Origin: Telmatospirillum sp.
GTDB taxonomy: Bacteria; Pseudomonadota; Alphaproteobacteria; Rhodospirillales; Magnetospirillaceae
Assembly (NCBI GenBank): GCA_009712185.1
Contig: WASQ01000055.1
Span: forward strand, 1-59,016
Reading direction: 5' to 3'
Length of the DNA stretch: 59,016 nucleotides
The notes beneath the pieces were generated by a model. That model had not been told where the DNA came from and made no database searches. It saw only the letters and a list, made by a program, of their open reading frames with translations. Each line of letters starts with the position of its first letter. Position 1 is the first letter of the stretch. Below, piece after piece: positions 28,276-37,011 of this stretch. The translations under genes and the position numbers were made by a program.

Positions 28276-28627
28276 GTCATGGCTCCGTCCCAGCGGAGAA
28301 AAACTGACGGCCCCCTGGACCCGCCCATCAGATTTTCCCACAGTCCAAACAGTGAGCGGTCCTCTTGGCCGGGCCACCAGCAACCCTGAAGCCGGTTCCG
28401 CATCCTCGGTCTGCCCGCCACAAGAATACACCCATTCGTTTATTTACTGTCTCAGTCATTCTTCTTTTTAGCAATAGAGCACAAAACGGGGGCGGCGTGC
28501 CAGCCCCGGCGCGCCGCCCCCTGGAATTCGGATTCAACCGCCTATTGCGCCGATGCAAACTGAAGATTCAGTTTGCATCGGCGCACCAGCCTTATGAGGG
28601 TCCCCTCGCCGGCGATCACCGTTGGCG
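28276..28627. other. Intergenic region upstream of the sensor gene
   Basis: About 350 bp lie between the aldo/keto reductase stop and the sensor start, both leftward. The frame of the sensor is open back to 28431, but that extension lacks family-like sequence. The region contains the 40-bp palindrome listed separately and should hold the promoter of the sensor-kinase pair. I see no other structure. Confidence 0.45.
28546..28585. repeat. Perfect inverted repeat, 19-bp arms with 2-bp spacer
   Basis: Arms 28546-28564 (TGCGCCGATGCAAACTGAA) and 28567-28585 are exact reverse complements separated by GA. It begins about 43 nt after the stop of the leftward aldo/keto reductase. No T-run follows on either strand, so simple termination is unproven. 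The length and perfection suggest a strong RNA hairpin or a dimeric protein-binding site for the downstream sensor-kinase operon. Confidence 0.65.
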
Positions 28628-29575
28628 TCAGGCGCTGGCCGCGCTCAACTCCTCGATGTCGCCGGCGTCCAGCGTCACGCGCGCCGCCGCCAGGAGATCG
28701 GCAAGTTGTTCCGGCGAGGTCGCACTGGCAATCGGCGCGCTGACGACGGGTTGCGCCATCAGCCAGGCCAGGGCCACCTGCCCGGGCGTCGCGCGGACCC
28801 GGCCCGCAACCGCGTCCAGGGCCGCCAGAACTTTCCAGCCCCGATCGTTCAGATAAGAGCGGACCCGCTCGGCCCGGGCATGCCCCTCAAGGCTCGTCCC
28901 CTCGCGGTATTTTCCGGTGAGAAAGCCGGAGGCAAGCGCAAAATAAGGAGCGACGCCGACGCCCGCCTTCCGGCAGAGGGGAGCCAGATCGTCTTCGAAC
29001 ACCGCCCTGTCCATCAGATTATAGAGCGGCTGCAGGCATTCATACCGGGGCAGGCCCAACCGTTCGCTGGTCTCAAGCGCCTCCTGGAAACGGGGGGCGG
29101 TATAGTTGGAGCCGCCGATCGTCCGCACCTTTCCTTCCCGGATCAGCTCCTGAAAAGTCGACAGCGTCTCGGCGAGAGGCACGGCCGGATCGTCCCGGTG
29201 GGCGTAATAGAGGTCGATATAATCGGTCCCCAGACGCCGGAGCGATCCTTCGACCGATTGGCGGATCCAGCCGGACGCCAGCCCCTGTCCGCCGGACCCC
29301 ATTTTCATTCCGACCTTGGTGGCAATGGTGAGACGGTCCCGCCCCTTGCGGGAGGCGAGCCAACGGCCGATCACCGCTTCGGATTCTCCGCCCTGATGCC
29401 CGGGAACCCAGGCCGAATAGACATCGGCCGTGTCGATCGCGGTGTATCCCGCCTCGACCAGCGCGTCGAGAAGCCGGAAGGACATGGCCTCGTCCACCGT
29501 CCAGCCGAAAACATTGCCACCAAAAATGAGCGGCGGAACGGCGACGTCGGAACGGCCCAGAAAACGTTGTGTCAT
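28628..29575 (-). CDS. Aldo/keto reductase
   Basis: This 315-residue TIM-barrel oxidoreductase has the family tetrad pattern: the DTADVYS segment near residue 50 (Asp, Tyr), KVGMK near residue 83 (Lys) and the YAHRDD histidine near residue 125. A C-terminal NADPH-binding stretch follows (AWLMAQPVVSAPIASATSPEQL). It reduces aldehydes or ketones using NADPH, or the reverse; the substrate is unknown. It is a single gene, divergent from the helicase gene. Confidence 0.87.
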   Translation of the reverse strand: MTQRFLGRSDVAVPPLIFGGNVFGWTVDEAMSFRLLDALVEAGYTAIDTADVYSAWVPGHQGGESEAVIGRWLASRKGRDRLTIATKVGMKMGSGGQGLASGWIRQSVEGSLRRLGTDYIDLYYAHRDDPAVPLAETLSTFQELIREGKVRTIGGSNYTAPRFQEALETSERLGLPRYECLQPLYNLMDRAVFEDDLAPLCRKAGVGVAPYFALASGFLTGKYREGTSLEGHARAERVRSYLNDRGWKVLAALDAVAGRVRATPGQVALAWLMAQPVVSAPIASATSPEQLADLLAAARVTLDAGDIEELSAASA

Positions 29576-29816
29576 GTCAGTTCTCCTTTTTCTTATGTGT
29601 TGGGGGGGACAAAACAGGAAAATGAGCCCTTCGCGACGTTTTCTCGTGACGGCGCGAAAATTCGTGATATGTCATCGCCCGCCCGACCGGACCCGGGTCA
29701 TCAGAGTGACGAGGTGGGTCCCGGCCGCACCAGGACGGCCACAAGGATCGGGGCCGCGCGGTGCCGCCCCTGATCGGCGCCCCCATCACTTAAGCAACGA
29801 AGGTACAGCAACCAAT

Positions 29817-31610
29817 ATGGTATTTTTTCCCGCGGGTCATCCCCTGACCCAGGCTCTCACCGATCGCCAGTACACGGAACCAACCGACGTGCAGCAGGCC
29901 GTGCTGTCGGCCGACGCCGCTGACCGTGATCTTCTGGTATCGGCCCGGACAGGATCGGGCAAGACGGTCGCCTATGGGCTGGCGATGGCCCGCACGCTTT
30001 TGTCCGACGCGGGCCACCTGCCCCCCGCGGGGAATCCTCTGGCGCTGATCGTCGCGCCGACGCGCGAACTGGCGCTGCAGGTCCGCGACGAATTGTCCTG
30101 GCTTTACAGCCACACCGGGGCCCGCATCGCGTCCTGCGTCGGCGGGATGGATCCGCGCGCCGAACAGAGGCGTCTGTCGGCCGGCGCCCATATCGTCGTC
30201 GGAACCCCGGGACGCCTGTGCGACCATCTGGCGCGGGGTGCCCTTGTGGTGTCCGACCTGGCCGTGCTGGTGCTGGACGAGGCCGACGAGATGCTGGATC
30301 TCGGCTTCCGCGAGGATCTCGAGACTCTTCTGGACGCGGCCCCGGAAAACCGGCGGACGCTTCTGTTCTCCGCCACCCTGCCCGCCCCGATCGTGTCGCT
30401 GGCGTCCCGATACCAGCAGGACGCCATGCGCATCGCCGTCGATGCCGGCGTCCGGGGACATGAGGACATCTCCTATCAGGCGATCCGTATCACCCCCGGA
30501 GACGAGGGACGCGCGGTCGTCAATGTGCTGCGTTTTGTCGATGCGCCGTCGGCCATCGTCTTCTGCAACACGAGGGACGCGGTCCGGGATCTTCAGGCCG
30601 ACCTGCAGGACCGCGGATTCAATGCGGTCGGACTGTCCGGAGAAATGGGGCAGTCGGAGCGCAATCAGGCCCTGAAGGCGCTGCGCGATGGCCATGCGAG
30701 GGTCTGCGTTGCCACCGATGTTGCGGCGCGGGGCATCGACCTGCCCAATCTCGGACTGGTGATCCATGCCGAGCTTCCGCGCGATGCCGCCGCATTGCAG
30801 CATCGCAGCGGCCGCACCGGCCGCGCCGGACGCAAGGGCGTCAGCATTCTTCTTGTTCCGGCGTCGCGCCGCAGAAAAGCGGAGCGCCTTCTGGGTGAGG
30901 CCGGTGTCCACGCCACCTGGAGCGGCGCCCCGACGGCCGCCGAGATCGACCGGCAGGACCGCGAGCGCCTGTTCTCCGCCCTGGCGCCGGGTGAGGAGAT
31001 CTCCGAAGCCGACCGCGCCACCGCGCGCGAGCTGCTGGAGCGCTGCCCGGCCGAGGATATCGCGGCCGCCCTGGTCCGGCTTTACCGGGACCGCCTGCCG
31101 ACGCCCGCGGATCTGACCGACCCGGGCGACCCGGCACGTCGCGAACGGCGGCCGGCGAACGGTGATCGGGCCAACGCCGGACGCGACGACTGGAAAAGGG
31201 GCGATGACAGAAAAAGAGAGTGGGAGCCGTCATCGCGTCCCGCGCGGGATCGCGGCTTCCAGTCAGACGGACAGTCCGGCCCCGGCCCCTGGTTCAGCCT
31301 GCCGATCGGCCGACAGAAGCGGGCCGACCCGCGCTGGCTGATCCCCGTGATCTGCCGGCAAGGGGGGATCACCAAGCAGGAGATCGGCAAGATCCGGATT
31401 TTCGAAAAGGAGACGCGGTTCGAAATTGCGCCATCGGTCGCCGACCGCTTCCGCGAGGCCCTGGCCCGCGCGGAGCGTCCGGAAATCCGGATCGAACCGT
31501 CCGAACCGGCCCCGCACCCGGCCCGCGTCGCCGCACCCGGAGGAAAGCCATCCAAATCGCGCCGTGAGGGACAGCCGGACCGGAAGGCCCGGACCCGCCG
31601 CGCCGCCTGA
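29817..31610 (+). CDS. DEAD-box RNA helicase with DbpA-like C-terminal RNA-binding domain
   Basis: This 597-residue protein carries the helicase motifs in order: Q-motif TEPTDVQQAVL, Walker A ARTGSGKT, PTRELA, TPGR, DEAD, SAT, then VATDVAARGID and HRSGRTGRAG. After a linker (about 365-490, rich in Asp, Arg and Gly) comes a DbpA/CsdA-type RNA-binding domain (about 495-560: LPIGRQKRADPRWLIPVICRQGGITKQEIGKI). A basic tail ends the protein. Such helicases act in ribosome assembly or cold-adapted RNA remodelling. The ATG at 29817 is the first with family sequence; its ribosome-binding site is weak. Confidence 0.9.
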   Translation: MVFFPAGHPLTQALTDRQYTEPTDVQQAVLSADAADRDLLVSARTGSGKTVAYGLAMARTLLSDAGHLPPAGNPLALIVAPTRELALQVRDELSWLYSHTGARIASCVGGMDPRAEQRRLSAGAHIVVGTPGRLCDHLARGALVVSDLAVLVLDEADEMLDLGFREDLETLLDAAPENRRTLLFSATLPAPIVSLASRYQQDAMRIAVDAGVRGHEDISYQAIRITPGDEGRAVVNVLRFVDAPSAIVFCNTRDAVRDLQADLQDRGFNAVGLSGEMGQSERNQALKALRDGHARVCVATDVAARGIDLPNLGLVIHAELPRDAAALQHRSGRTGRAGRKGVSILLVPASRRRKAERLLGEAGVHATWSGAPTAAEIDRQDRERLFSALAPGEEISEADRATARELLERCPAEDIAAALVRLYRDRLPTPADLTDPGDPARRERRPANGDRANAGRDDWKRGDDRKREWEPSSRPARDRGFQSDGQSGPGPWFSLPIGRQKRADPRWLIPVICRQGGITKQEIGKIRIFEKETRFEIAPSVADRFREALARAERPEIRIEPSEPAPHPARVAAPGGKPSKSRREGQPDRKARTRRAA

Positions 31611-31664
31611 CCGGTAGGACCGGGCCGGGACACGCCGCCGACCGACCGATGGCCGATGCCCCGG

Positions 31665-33083
31665 TCAGCGGTCGCCGGCGTCGTCGGGTCGCGACAGGCC
31701 GGACAGGATGTCGCGGGCAAAGTTGGACAGGCTGTCGTCGCGGGCGCCCATGACGACGATGCGGTCCCCGGGACGCGCCATGTCGAGCAGATGGCGCCCG
31801 CAGTCCCGGCGGGCCGGAACATAGGTGGCGCGCCGGCCCGCGGATCGGACCGCCGACACGATCTCGTCACTGCCGACGCTGCGCTCGACGGTGCCGCCGA
31901 AATAGACCGGGTCACACAGGATCAGTTCATCCTGGGGCGCAAGGTCCCTGGTGAACCCCTCGATGAAGGCGTCGCGCATCAGCCGCAGCGGGCCATAGCC
32001 GTGCGGCTGGAAGAACAGCAGGAGCCGCCCGGGAAAATCATGCAGCGCCGCCAGCGTCGCGGCGATCTTATCCGGATTGTGGGCAAAGTCGTCGACAACC
32101 GTGATGCCGCGAACCGTGCCGACGGTTTCGAGACGGCGCGCGATCCCGGAAAATGCCTCCAGGGCGCGAACGGCCTCCGCCAGTGGCAGGTCCAGGGACC
32201 GGCAGGCCGCCAGCGCCGCCAGGGCGTTGGCGGCGTTGTGCCGGCCGGGCACGGCGAGACGCAACGCATGGACGTCGCCCCCCGCCTGGACGGACAGAGC
32301 CATCCCATCCGGCAACGGCCGGCAGCCGGCTCCGAAAAGATCGGCCTTCGCGTCCCGAAGGCTGTAGGTGATCCGCCGCGCGGGGGCGCGGGCTTCGGCA
32401 AGGGACCGCGTTCCTTCATTGTCGAGATTGAGAACGGCGATCTCCGAACGGTCGACAAAACCGCCGAATAACCGCCCGAGTTCGTCGAGCGTCGTATGGT
32501 CAAGCGCGATATTGTTGAGAACAGCCACATGCGGCCGATAGCGGACGATGGAGCCGTCGCTCTCATCAACCTCGGCCACGAAGGGCCGGCCGGAGCCGAC
32601 CAGCGCGCCGGCAAAGGGACGATCGGGCGTCTGGAAATCGCGCATGACGGCACCGTTCACGATGGTCGGCGACAGACCCAGGCGATGCAGGATCCATCCG
32701 ATCATGCCGGTCGTCGTCGACTTGCCGCTGGTTCCGGCCACGCCGATTGCGCAAGGGGATTCGTTGAACAGACGGGACAGCAACTCCGCCCGGGAGATCC
32801 GGGGCACCCCGCGTTCCCTGGCGGCAACAACGTCGGGGACGGTATCCTCGACCGCGGCCGAGGTGACCAGCACCATGCCGGGCCCGGTTATCCCGCTGCC
32901 ATCCTGAGGAAACAGGGAAATGCCCTTCGATCGCAGGTCCTTGAACTTCGACGGCAACCGTCCCTGATCGAGGGAACGGTCGGACCCGGCCACGGCATAC
33001 CCGCGCTCTTTCAGGATCAAGGCCAGCGGCATCATGCCACTTCCGCCGATCCCGCAAAAAAAATAAAGGCTGTCTCGCGTCAT
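31665..33083 (-). CDS. Mur ligase family protein (MurC/Mpl-like)
   Basis: This 472-residue ATP-dependent ligase has the N-terminal [11 protein letters not shown] nucleotide-binding motif, the P-loop [12 protein letters not shown] (about 115) and the central [13 protein letters not shown]-terminal domain carries [14 protein letters not shown]. It resembles UDP-MurNAc:L-Ala ligase (MurC) and murein-peptide ligase (Mpl). It stands divergently beside an LD-carboxypeptidase gene, away from any dcw cluster. I therefore favour a recycling role like Mpl, joining a recovered tripeptide to UDP-MurNAc. The assignment to Mpl is contextual. Confidence 0.75.
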   Translation of the reverse strand: MTRDSLYFFCGIGGSGMMPLALILKERGYAVAGSDRSLDQGRLPSKFKDLRSKGISLFPQDGSGITGPGMVLVTSAAVEDTVPDVVAARERGVPRISRAELLSRLFNESPCAIGVAGTSGKSTTTGMIGWILHRLGLSPTIVNGAVMRDFQTPDRPFAGALVGSGRPFVAEVDESDGSIVRYRPHVAVLNNIALDHTTLDELGRLFGGFVDRSEIAVLNLDNEGTRSLAEARAPARRITYSLRDAKADLFGAGCRPLPDGMALSVQAGGDVHALRLAVPGRHNAANALAALAACRSLDLPLAEAVRALEAFSGIARRLETVGTVRGITVVDDFAHNPDKIAATLAALHDFPGRLLLFFQPHGYGPLRLMRDAFIEGFTRDLAPQDELILCDPVYFGGTVERSVGSDEIVSAVRSAGRRATYVPARRDCGRHLLDMARPGDRIVVMGARDDSLSNFARDILSGLSRPDDAGDR

Positions 33084-33143
33084 CGGCGGAAGCTACAATC
33101 CGCCGCGAGCCATGACAAGGGATCAGGACAGCAGCGGACAGAC

Positions 33144-33992
33144 ATGCGCGACGGCACCATGACAATCGGCGTCATCGCGCCGGCATCGCGTATCCCGCCC
33201 GACCTCCCGTCACGGATCACCGCGCTGGCCGCCAGGCTTTACCCGGCACGGACGCCCGAAATCCGTTTTCATCCGCACTGCTTCTCGACCGACGGCCATT
33301 TCGCGGGGAGCGACGACGAGCGCGCCGCGGCCTTCCAGGAGATGGCGGACGACCCCGCGATCGACGCCCTGTGGTTTGCGCGGGGCGGCTATGGATCCTG
33401 CCGGATCGTCGACAAGATCACGATAAGCGCTGAGGCCCGCCGCAAGATCTACCTTGGTTACAGCGACATGGGCTCCGTGCACGCCCTGCTCTACCGGAAC
33501 GGCGTCGAGCGCATCGCCCATGGCCCGATGCCGGCCGACCTGAGCCGGCCCGGGGGGGAGGCCGCCGTCGCGCGGTCTCTCGCCTTTCTGGTCGAGGGAC
33601 GGCCGGACACGCTGGAGCCGACCCTGTCGCCCGGGGTCCCGTCCGCGGCTTTCAACATGACGATCCTCAGCCACCTGATCGGCACGCCCTGGGAGCCCGA
33701 CCTCACCGGCCATGTCCTGATGCTGGAGGAGGTTTCGGAATATATGTACCGGATCGACCGCGCCCTGTTTCACATCACCAGCGCCCCGTCGATTCGCAGA
33801 ATTGCCGGCCTGCGCCTGGGCCGTTGCAGCGATATTCCGGCCAACGACCCGGATTTCGGTCAGAACGAAACCGATATCGCGCGTCATTGGTGCCAGCGCG
33901 CCGGAATTCCGTTTCTCGGACGGGCCGACATCGGACATGACGCCGACAACCGGATCGTGCCGTTCGGCCTGTGGCGGGGATCTGGTTCCTGA
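33144..33992 (+). CDS. ldcA: LD-carboxypeptidase (S66 family, LdcA-like)
   Basis: This 282-residue serine peptidase begins TIGVIAPASRIP. It has the nucleophile motif GYSDMGSVHALLY (Ser near residue 113), the glutamate in LEEVSEYMYRIDR (about 200) and a C-terminal GHD histidine (about 268). LdcA removes the terminal D-Ala from murein tetrapeptides in the cytoplasm, giving the tripeptide used by Mpl. It diverges from the Mur ligase gene by 60 bp, which supports a recycling pair. Confidence 0.87.
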   Translation: MRDGTMTIGVIAPASRIPPDLPSRITALAARLYPARTPEIRFHPHCFSTDGHFAGSDDERAAAFQEMADDPAIDALWFARGGYGSCRIVDKITISAEARRKIYLGYSDMGSVHALLYRNGVERIAHGPMPADLSRPGGEAAVARSLAFLVEGRPDTLEPTLSPGVPSAAFNMTILSHLIGTPWEPDLTGHVLMLEEVSEYMYRIDRALFHITSAPSIRRIAGLRLGRCSDIPANDPDFGQNETDIARHWCQRAGIPFLGRADIGHDADNRIVPFGLWRGSGS

Positions 33993-34005
33993 AGGGAGAA
34001 CAGAC

Positions 34006-34623
34006 ATGAGCGCCAGGGAACCGACGCTGCATCCAACCCCGATCGCCGACCTTCACCCCACGCAGATCACGGTGGGCATGCGCGAAGTGGCGGCCAAACG
34101 CGCCGCCTGGAGACGCAAGAACGATGAAAAAGGAGGATTGTTTCTCGGGCGCCACATGATTCCGGTGGTGATCGGCCCCAAGGAACGCCCCTACGCCGTG
34201 GACCATCATCACCTGCTGAGGGCGCTGCATGACGAAGGCGTGACGCATGTCCTGGTCACGGTGATCGCCGATCTGAAACGCCTGGACAGCGACGCCTTCT
34301 GGTTCGTCCTCGACAACCGGAACTGGATGCATCCGTTCGGCGACGACGGAAAAAGGCGGGATCACAAGGACATCCCGTCCTCGGTCGCCGACCTGATCGA
34401 CGATCCGTTCCGCTCGCTGGCCGGGGAACTGCGCCGTCAGGGCGGGTTTTCGAAGGATACGACCCCGTTTTCGGAGTTCCTGTGGGCCGACTTTCTGCGT
34501 CGCCGGATCAGGCGCGGAGATATCGAATCCGACTTCGACGCCGCCCTTTCACGGGCCATAACGCTGGCACGGAGCATGGAGGCGGATTATCTGCCCGGCT
34601 GGTGCGGCCCGGTGCCCCGGTAG
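34006..34623 (+). CDS. ParB-like (ParBc_2) protein
   Basis: This 205-residue protein resembles the ParBc_2 family (putative ParB-like nuclease). It has PIADLHPTQITVGMREV at the start, PVVIGPKERPYAVDHHHLLRALH and a middle with HKDIPSSVADLIDDPFRSLA. It lacks a ParB DNA-binding helix-turn-helix and is not with parA, so a role in chromosome segregation is unlikely. It begins 13 bp after ldcA with GAAGGGAG upstream, so it is probably in the same transcript. The biochemical function is unknown. Confidence 0.72.
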   Translation: MSAREPTLHPTPIADLHPTQITVGMREVAAKRAAWRRKNDEKGGLFLGRHMIPVVIGPKERPYAVDHHHLLRALHDEGVTHVLVTVIADLKRLDSDAFWFVLDNRNWMHPFGDDGKRRDHKDIPSSVADLIDDPFRSLAGELRRQGGFSKDTTPFSEFLWADFLRRRIRRGDIESDFDAALSRAITLARSMEADYLPGWCGPVPR

Positions 34624-34624
34624 C

Positions 34625-35851
34625 ATGGACTTCCCCGGGGTCAGGAGGTCTCTTTCCGGCGCAAGGGAAACCGTTTATCGTCGCGCGCTTTCCAGATTGC
34701 GCGAAAGAAAAGGTTCCGTGGTGCCCCGAGAGACCATCGACCAGACGGACGGCCCGACATCAGCCGCCACGCCGCGTCCCCATGACGGTGGCGACAACAG
34801 TTTCGACCTTCTAAGGCTGCTGGCCGCCACGGGCGTCCTTGTGTCCCACAGCTATTCGCTCTGGAACCATATTCCGGATCCCCTGCAAAAATTCCTGTGG
34901 GGCCGATACACGCTGGGAGATTTTTGCGTCTACGTCTTTTTCATCATCAGCGGATATCTCGTCACCCAGAGCTGGGTCTCCGATCCCCATCCGTCCCGTT
35001 ATCTGGTCCGCCGGGCCGTCAGGATCCTTCCGGCGCTCCACGTCAATCTGCTGCTGTCGGTCTTCGTCCTCGGCCCGGTCTTCACCGCGGCGACGCTCTC
35101 CGATTATTTTTCGGCCCGCGAAACCTGGGACTATCTTCAGGGGATCCTGGTGTTTCCTTTGAAGGGCGGGCTGCCGCGCATGTTCGAAACCAGCGTTTAT
35201 CCGATGCTGGTCAATGCCCCCCTCTGGTCTCTCCGGATCGAGACTCTGTGTTACGTCCTGGTTCCGCTTCTCGCCCTGTTCGGCCTTCTGGGGGGGCGCT
35301 GGCGGACCACGCTGGTGGCGGTGGCTCTGGCTGTCCTGGTCGAGGCGCAGAACATGCAATGGCAACCCGGGCTGCAAGTCGCCGTTCTCTGGATGGAACC
35401 GACCTCAATGGTCGGCTGCACCGCCTATTTCTTCGCCGGCAGCGCTCTTTATTTCTGGCGCGACCGGATCTCCTGGAGCGGCCGGGCCGTCGCGCTGTTT
35501 TTCGTGATCATGGCGCTTGCCGCGACCTTCGCACCGTCGCCGCCGGCCCGGATGGTCCCCGACCCGTTCCTTCACGCCCTGCTGCCCTATTGCACCCTCT
35601 ACTTCGCGAGGCTGCCGACACGCCGGTTTCTTCCGGCGGCAAAATTCGGGGATCTCTCCTACGGGATCTATATCTACGCCTGGCCGATGCAGCAGATCGT
35701 CGCCACTCTGGCCGCGGGCCGGCTGTCACTGCCGGCCTACATCGGGCTTTCCATGGCGGCGACACTGGTCTCTGCCCTGCTGTCGTGGCATCTGGTGGAA
35801 AAATGGGCGCTTCGCCTGAAGCCCGGCAGGCGGCAATCCCTCGCGCACTGA
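34625..35851 (+). CDS. Acyltransferase 3 family membrane protein (OafA-like)
   Basis: This protein of about 408 residues has about ten transmembrane segments. It shows the acyltransferase-3 pattern: FDLLRLLAATGVLVSHSYSLW with the catalytic-type histidine, FFIISGYLVTQSW, YLVRRAVRILPAL and a late YGIYIYAWPMQQIV. Members O-acetylate or acylate surface polysaccharides, lipids or small molecules at the inner membrane. The first 60 residues are poorly conserved; the ATG at 34625 lies two bases after the ParB-like stop, and GTG codons near 34720 are alternatives. Confidence 0.83.
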   Translation: MDFPGVRRSLSGARETVYRRALSRLRERKGSVVPRETIDQTDGPTSAATPRPHDGGDNSFDLLRLLAATGVLVSHSYSLWNHIPDPLQKFLWGRYTLGDFCVYVFFIISGYLVTQSWVSDPHPSRYLVRRAVRILPALHVNLLLSVFVLGPVFTAATLSDYFSARETWDYLQGILVFPLKGGLPRMFETSVYPMLVNAPLWSLRIETLCYVLVPLLALFGLLGGRWRTTLVAVALAVLVEAQNMQWQPGLQVAVLWMEPTSMVGCTAYFFAGSALYFWRDRISWSGRAVALFFVIMALAATFAPSPPARMVPDPFLHALLPYCTLYFARLPTRRFLPAAKFGDLSYGIYIYAWPMQQIVATLAAGRLSLPAYIGLSMAATLVSALLSWHLVEKWALRLKPGRRQSLAH

Positions 35852-35989
35852 CGCATTCAAACGGTTCCGTGCAGGAGACTCTGCGCCAGCGAAAAAGCTC
35901 CGTCGTTTAAGGCTCAAACGCCGCTCGGGCTTAAGGGCATTGACCGGCCACGTGACTCTTTTGTCTGTGTCAATGCACTGGGACAGGGA

Positions 35990-36010
35990 GGGGGGCTGCC
36001 GGCGCCCCCC
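35990..36010 (-). terminator. Hairpin downstream of upp
   Basis: GGGGGGC (35990-35996) and GCCCCCC (36004-36010) are exact complements with a 7-nt loop, starting 9 nt past the upp stop. The tail on the leftward transcript is pyrimidine-rich (TCCCTGTCCC) but has no real T-run, so termination efficiency is uncertain. Confidence 0.45.
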
Positions 36011-36018
36011 GCTTATGG

Positions 36019-36669
36019 TTATTTCGTTCCGAACAACCGGTCGCCGGCATCCCCCAGCCCGGGAACGATATAGGCGTTTTCATTGAGGCATTCGTCGACG
36101 GCGGCCACATAAACCGGGACATCCGGATGGTGATCGAAGAACACCTCGACCCCTTCGGGCGCCGCGACCAGCGCAAGGAACCGGATATTCCCCGACGCGA
36201 CGCCCGCACGCTTCAGCACATCGACGGCATGGACGGCGCTGTATCCGGTCGCCAGCATCGGATCCGTCAGGATGAACAGACGGCCTTCGACCTCAGGCAG
36301 CTTGACCAGATATTCCACCGGCCGATGCGTGTCATGGTCGCGATAGACACCGATATGGCCGACGCGGGCCGACGGCAGCAGTTCCAGCAGACCCTCGGCC
36401 ATGCCGACGCCGGCCCGGAGGATCGGCACGATGGCCAGTTTCTTGCCGGCGATCACCGGCGCGTCGAACGTGGTCAGCGGCGTCTGGACCGGCTGGTAGC
36501 TGAGGGGGAGATTTCGGGTGATTTCGTATCCCATCAGCAGCGAGATTTCGCGGAGAAGCTGACGGAAGGTCTTGGTGGACGTGCTCTGATCACGCATGTG
36601 CGTGAGCTTGTGCAGGATGAGCGGATGGCTCAGGACGTGCAGATTCGGATGTCGGTCAGTTGCGTTCAT
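36019..36669 (-). CDS. upp: Uracil phosphoribosyltransferase
   Basis: This 216-residue enzyme has the usual length. [25 protein letters not shown], the PRPP-region [23 protein letters not shown], the PRPP-binding [15 protein letters not shown] and the uracil-binding [12 protein letters not shown] are all clear. It converts uracil and PRPP to UMP. The start at 36669 was chosen because family sequence begins there; the open frame to 36948 is not coding-like. It lies divergent from the purine-degradation genes, forming one salvage block. Confidence 0.95.
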   Translation of the reverse strand: MNATDRHPNLHVLSHPLILHKLTHMRDQSTSTKTFRQLLREISLLMGYEITRNLPLSYQPVQTPLTTFDAPVIAGKKLAIVPILRAGVGMAEGLLELLPSARVGHIGVYRDHDTHRPVEYLVKLPEVEGRLFILTDPMLATGYSAVHAVDVLKRAGVASGNIRFLALVAAPEGVEVFFDHHPDVPVYVAAVDECLNENAYIVPGLGDAGDRLFGTK

Positions 36670-37011
36670 GGCTGTCAATCTCTCAAAGTTGCTAGGGCCA
36701 TAGCACGAGCTCCAGCCAAACGGCAACGCTTCTTTCCCGATGATTTGCAGGCGGCATGTCCGCATGGTTTGGCGATGGCGGACAACCGCCATTCCGCTGT
36801 TCCCCGTCCGCCAATCTATCGGATGCCGGATGCGGACGCCAGTATGCAGGACTGCGCTGCGCGGGCGGTCGTCATCCTGGGGAGGCCGACGGCCCGGGTC
36901 CATAAGGCCGGGGTCATCAAGGCCGGGGTCATCAAGGATTGCCATCACCGGCCGGCCCCGCCAGAATGCGCACCCACGCCCCCCCTAAAAGCATCACATG
37001 AAGATCTGATT
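36670..37011. other. Divergent intergenic region upp / deaminase, with a 15-bp tandem repeat
   Basis: This 342-bp gap should contain promoters for upp and the deaminase gene. Two exact copies of AAGGCCGGGGTCATC lie at 36904-36918 and 36919-36933, followed by a partial third copy. I found no canonical purine riboswitch core and no supported gene. Confidence 0.45.

Noticed and set aside
34006..34623. Chromosome-partitioning ParB
   Set aside because: There is no parA neighbour, no DNA-binding helix-turn-helix and no parS-like site; only the ParBc_2-type fold is suggested.
36670..37011. Canonical purine riboswitch upstream of the deaminase
   Set aside because: I could not find the conserved three-way-junction core or kissing loops.
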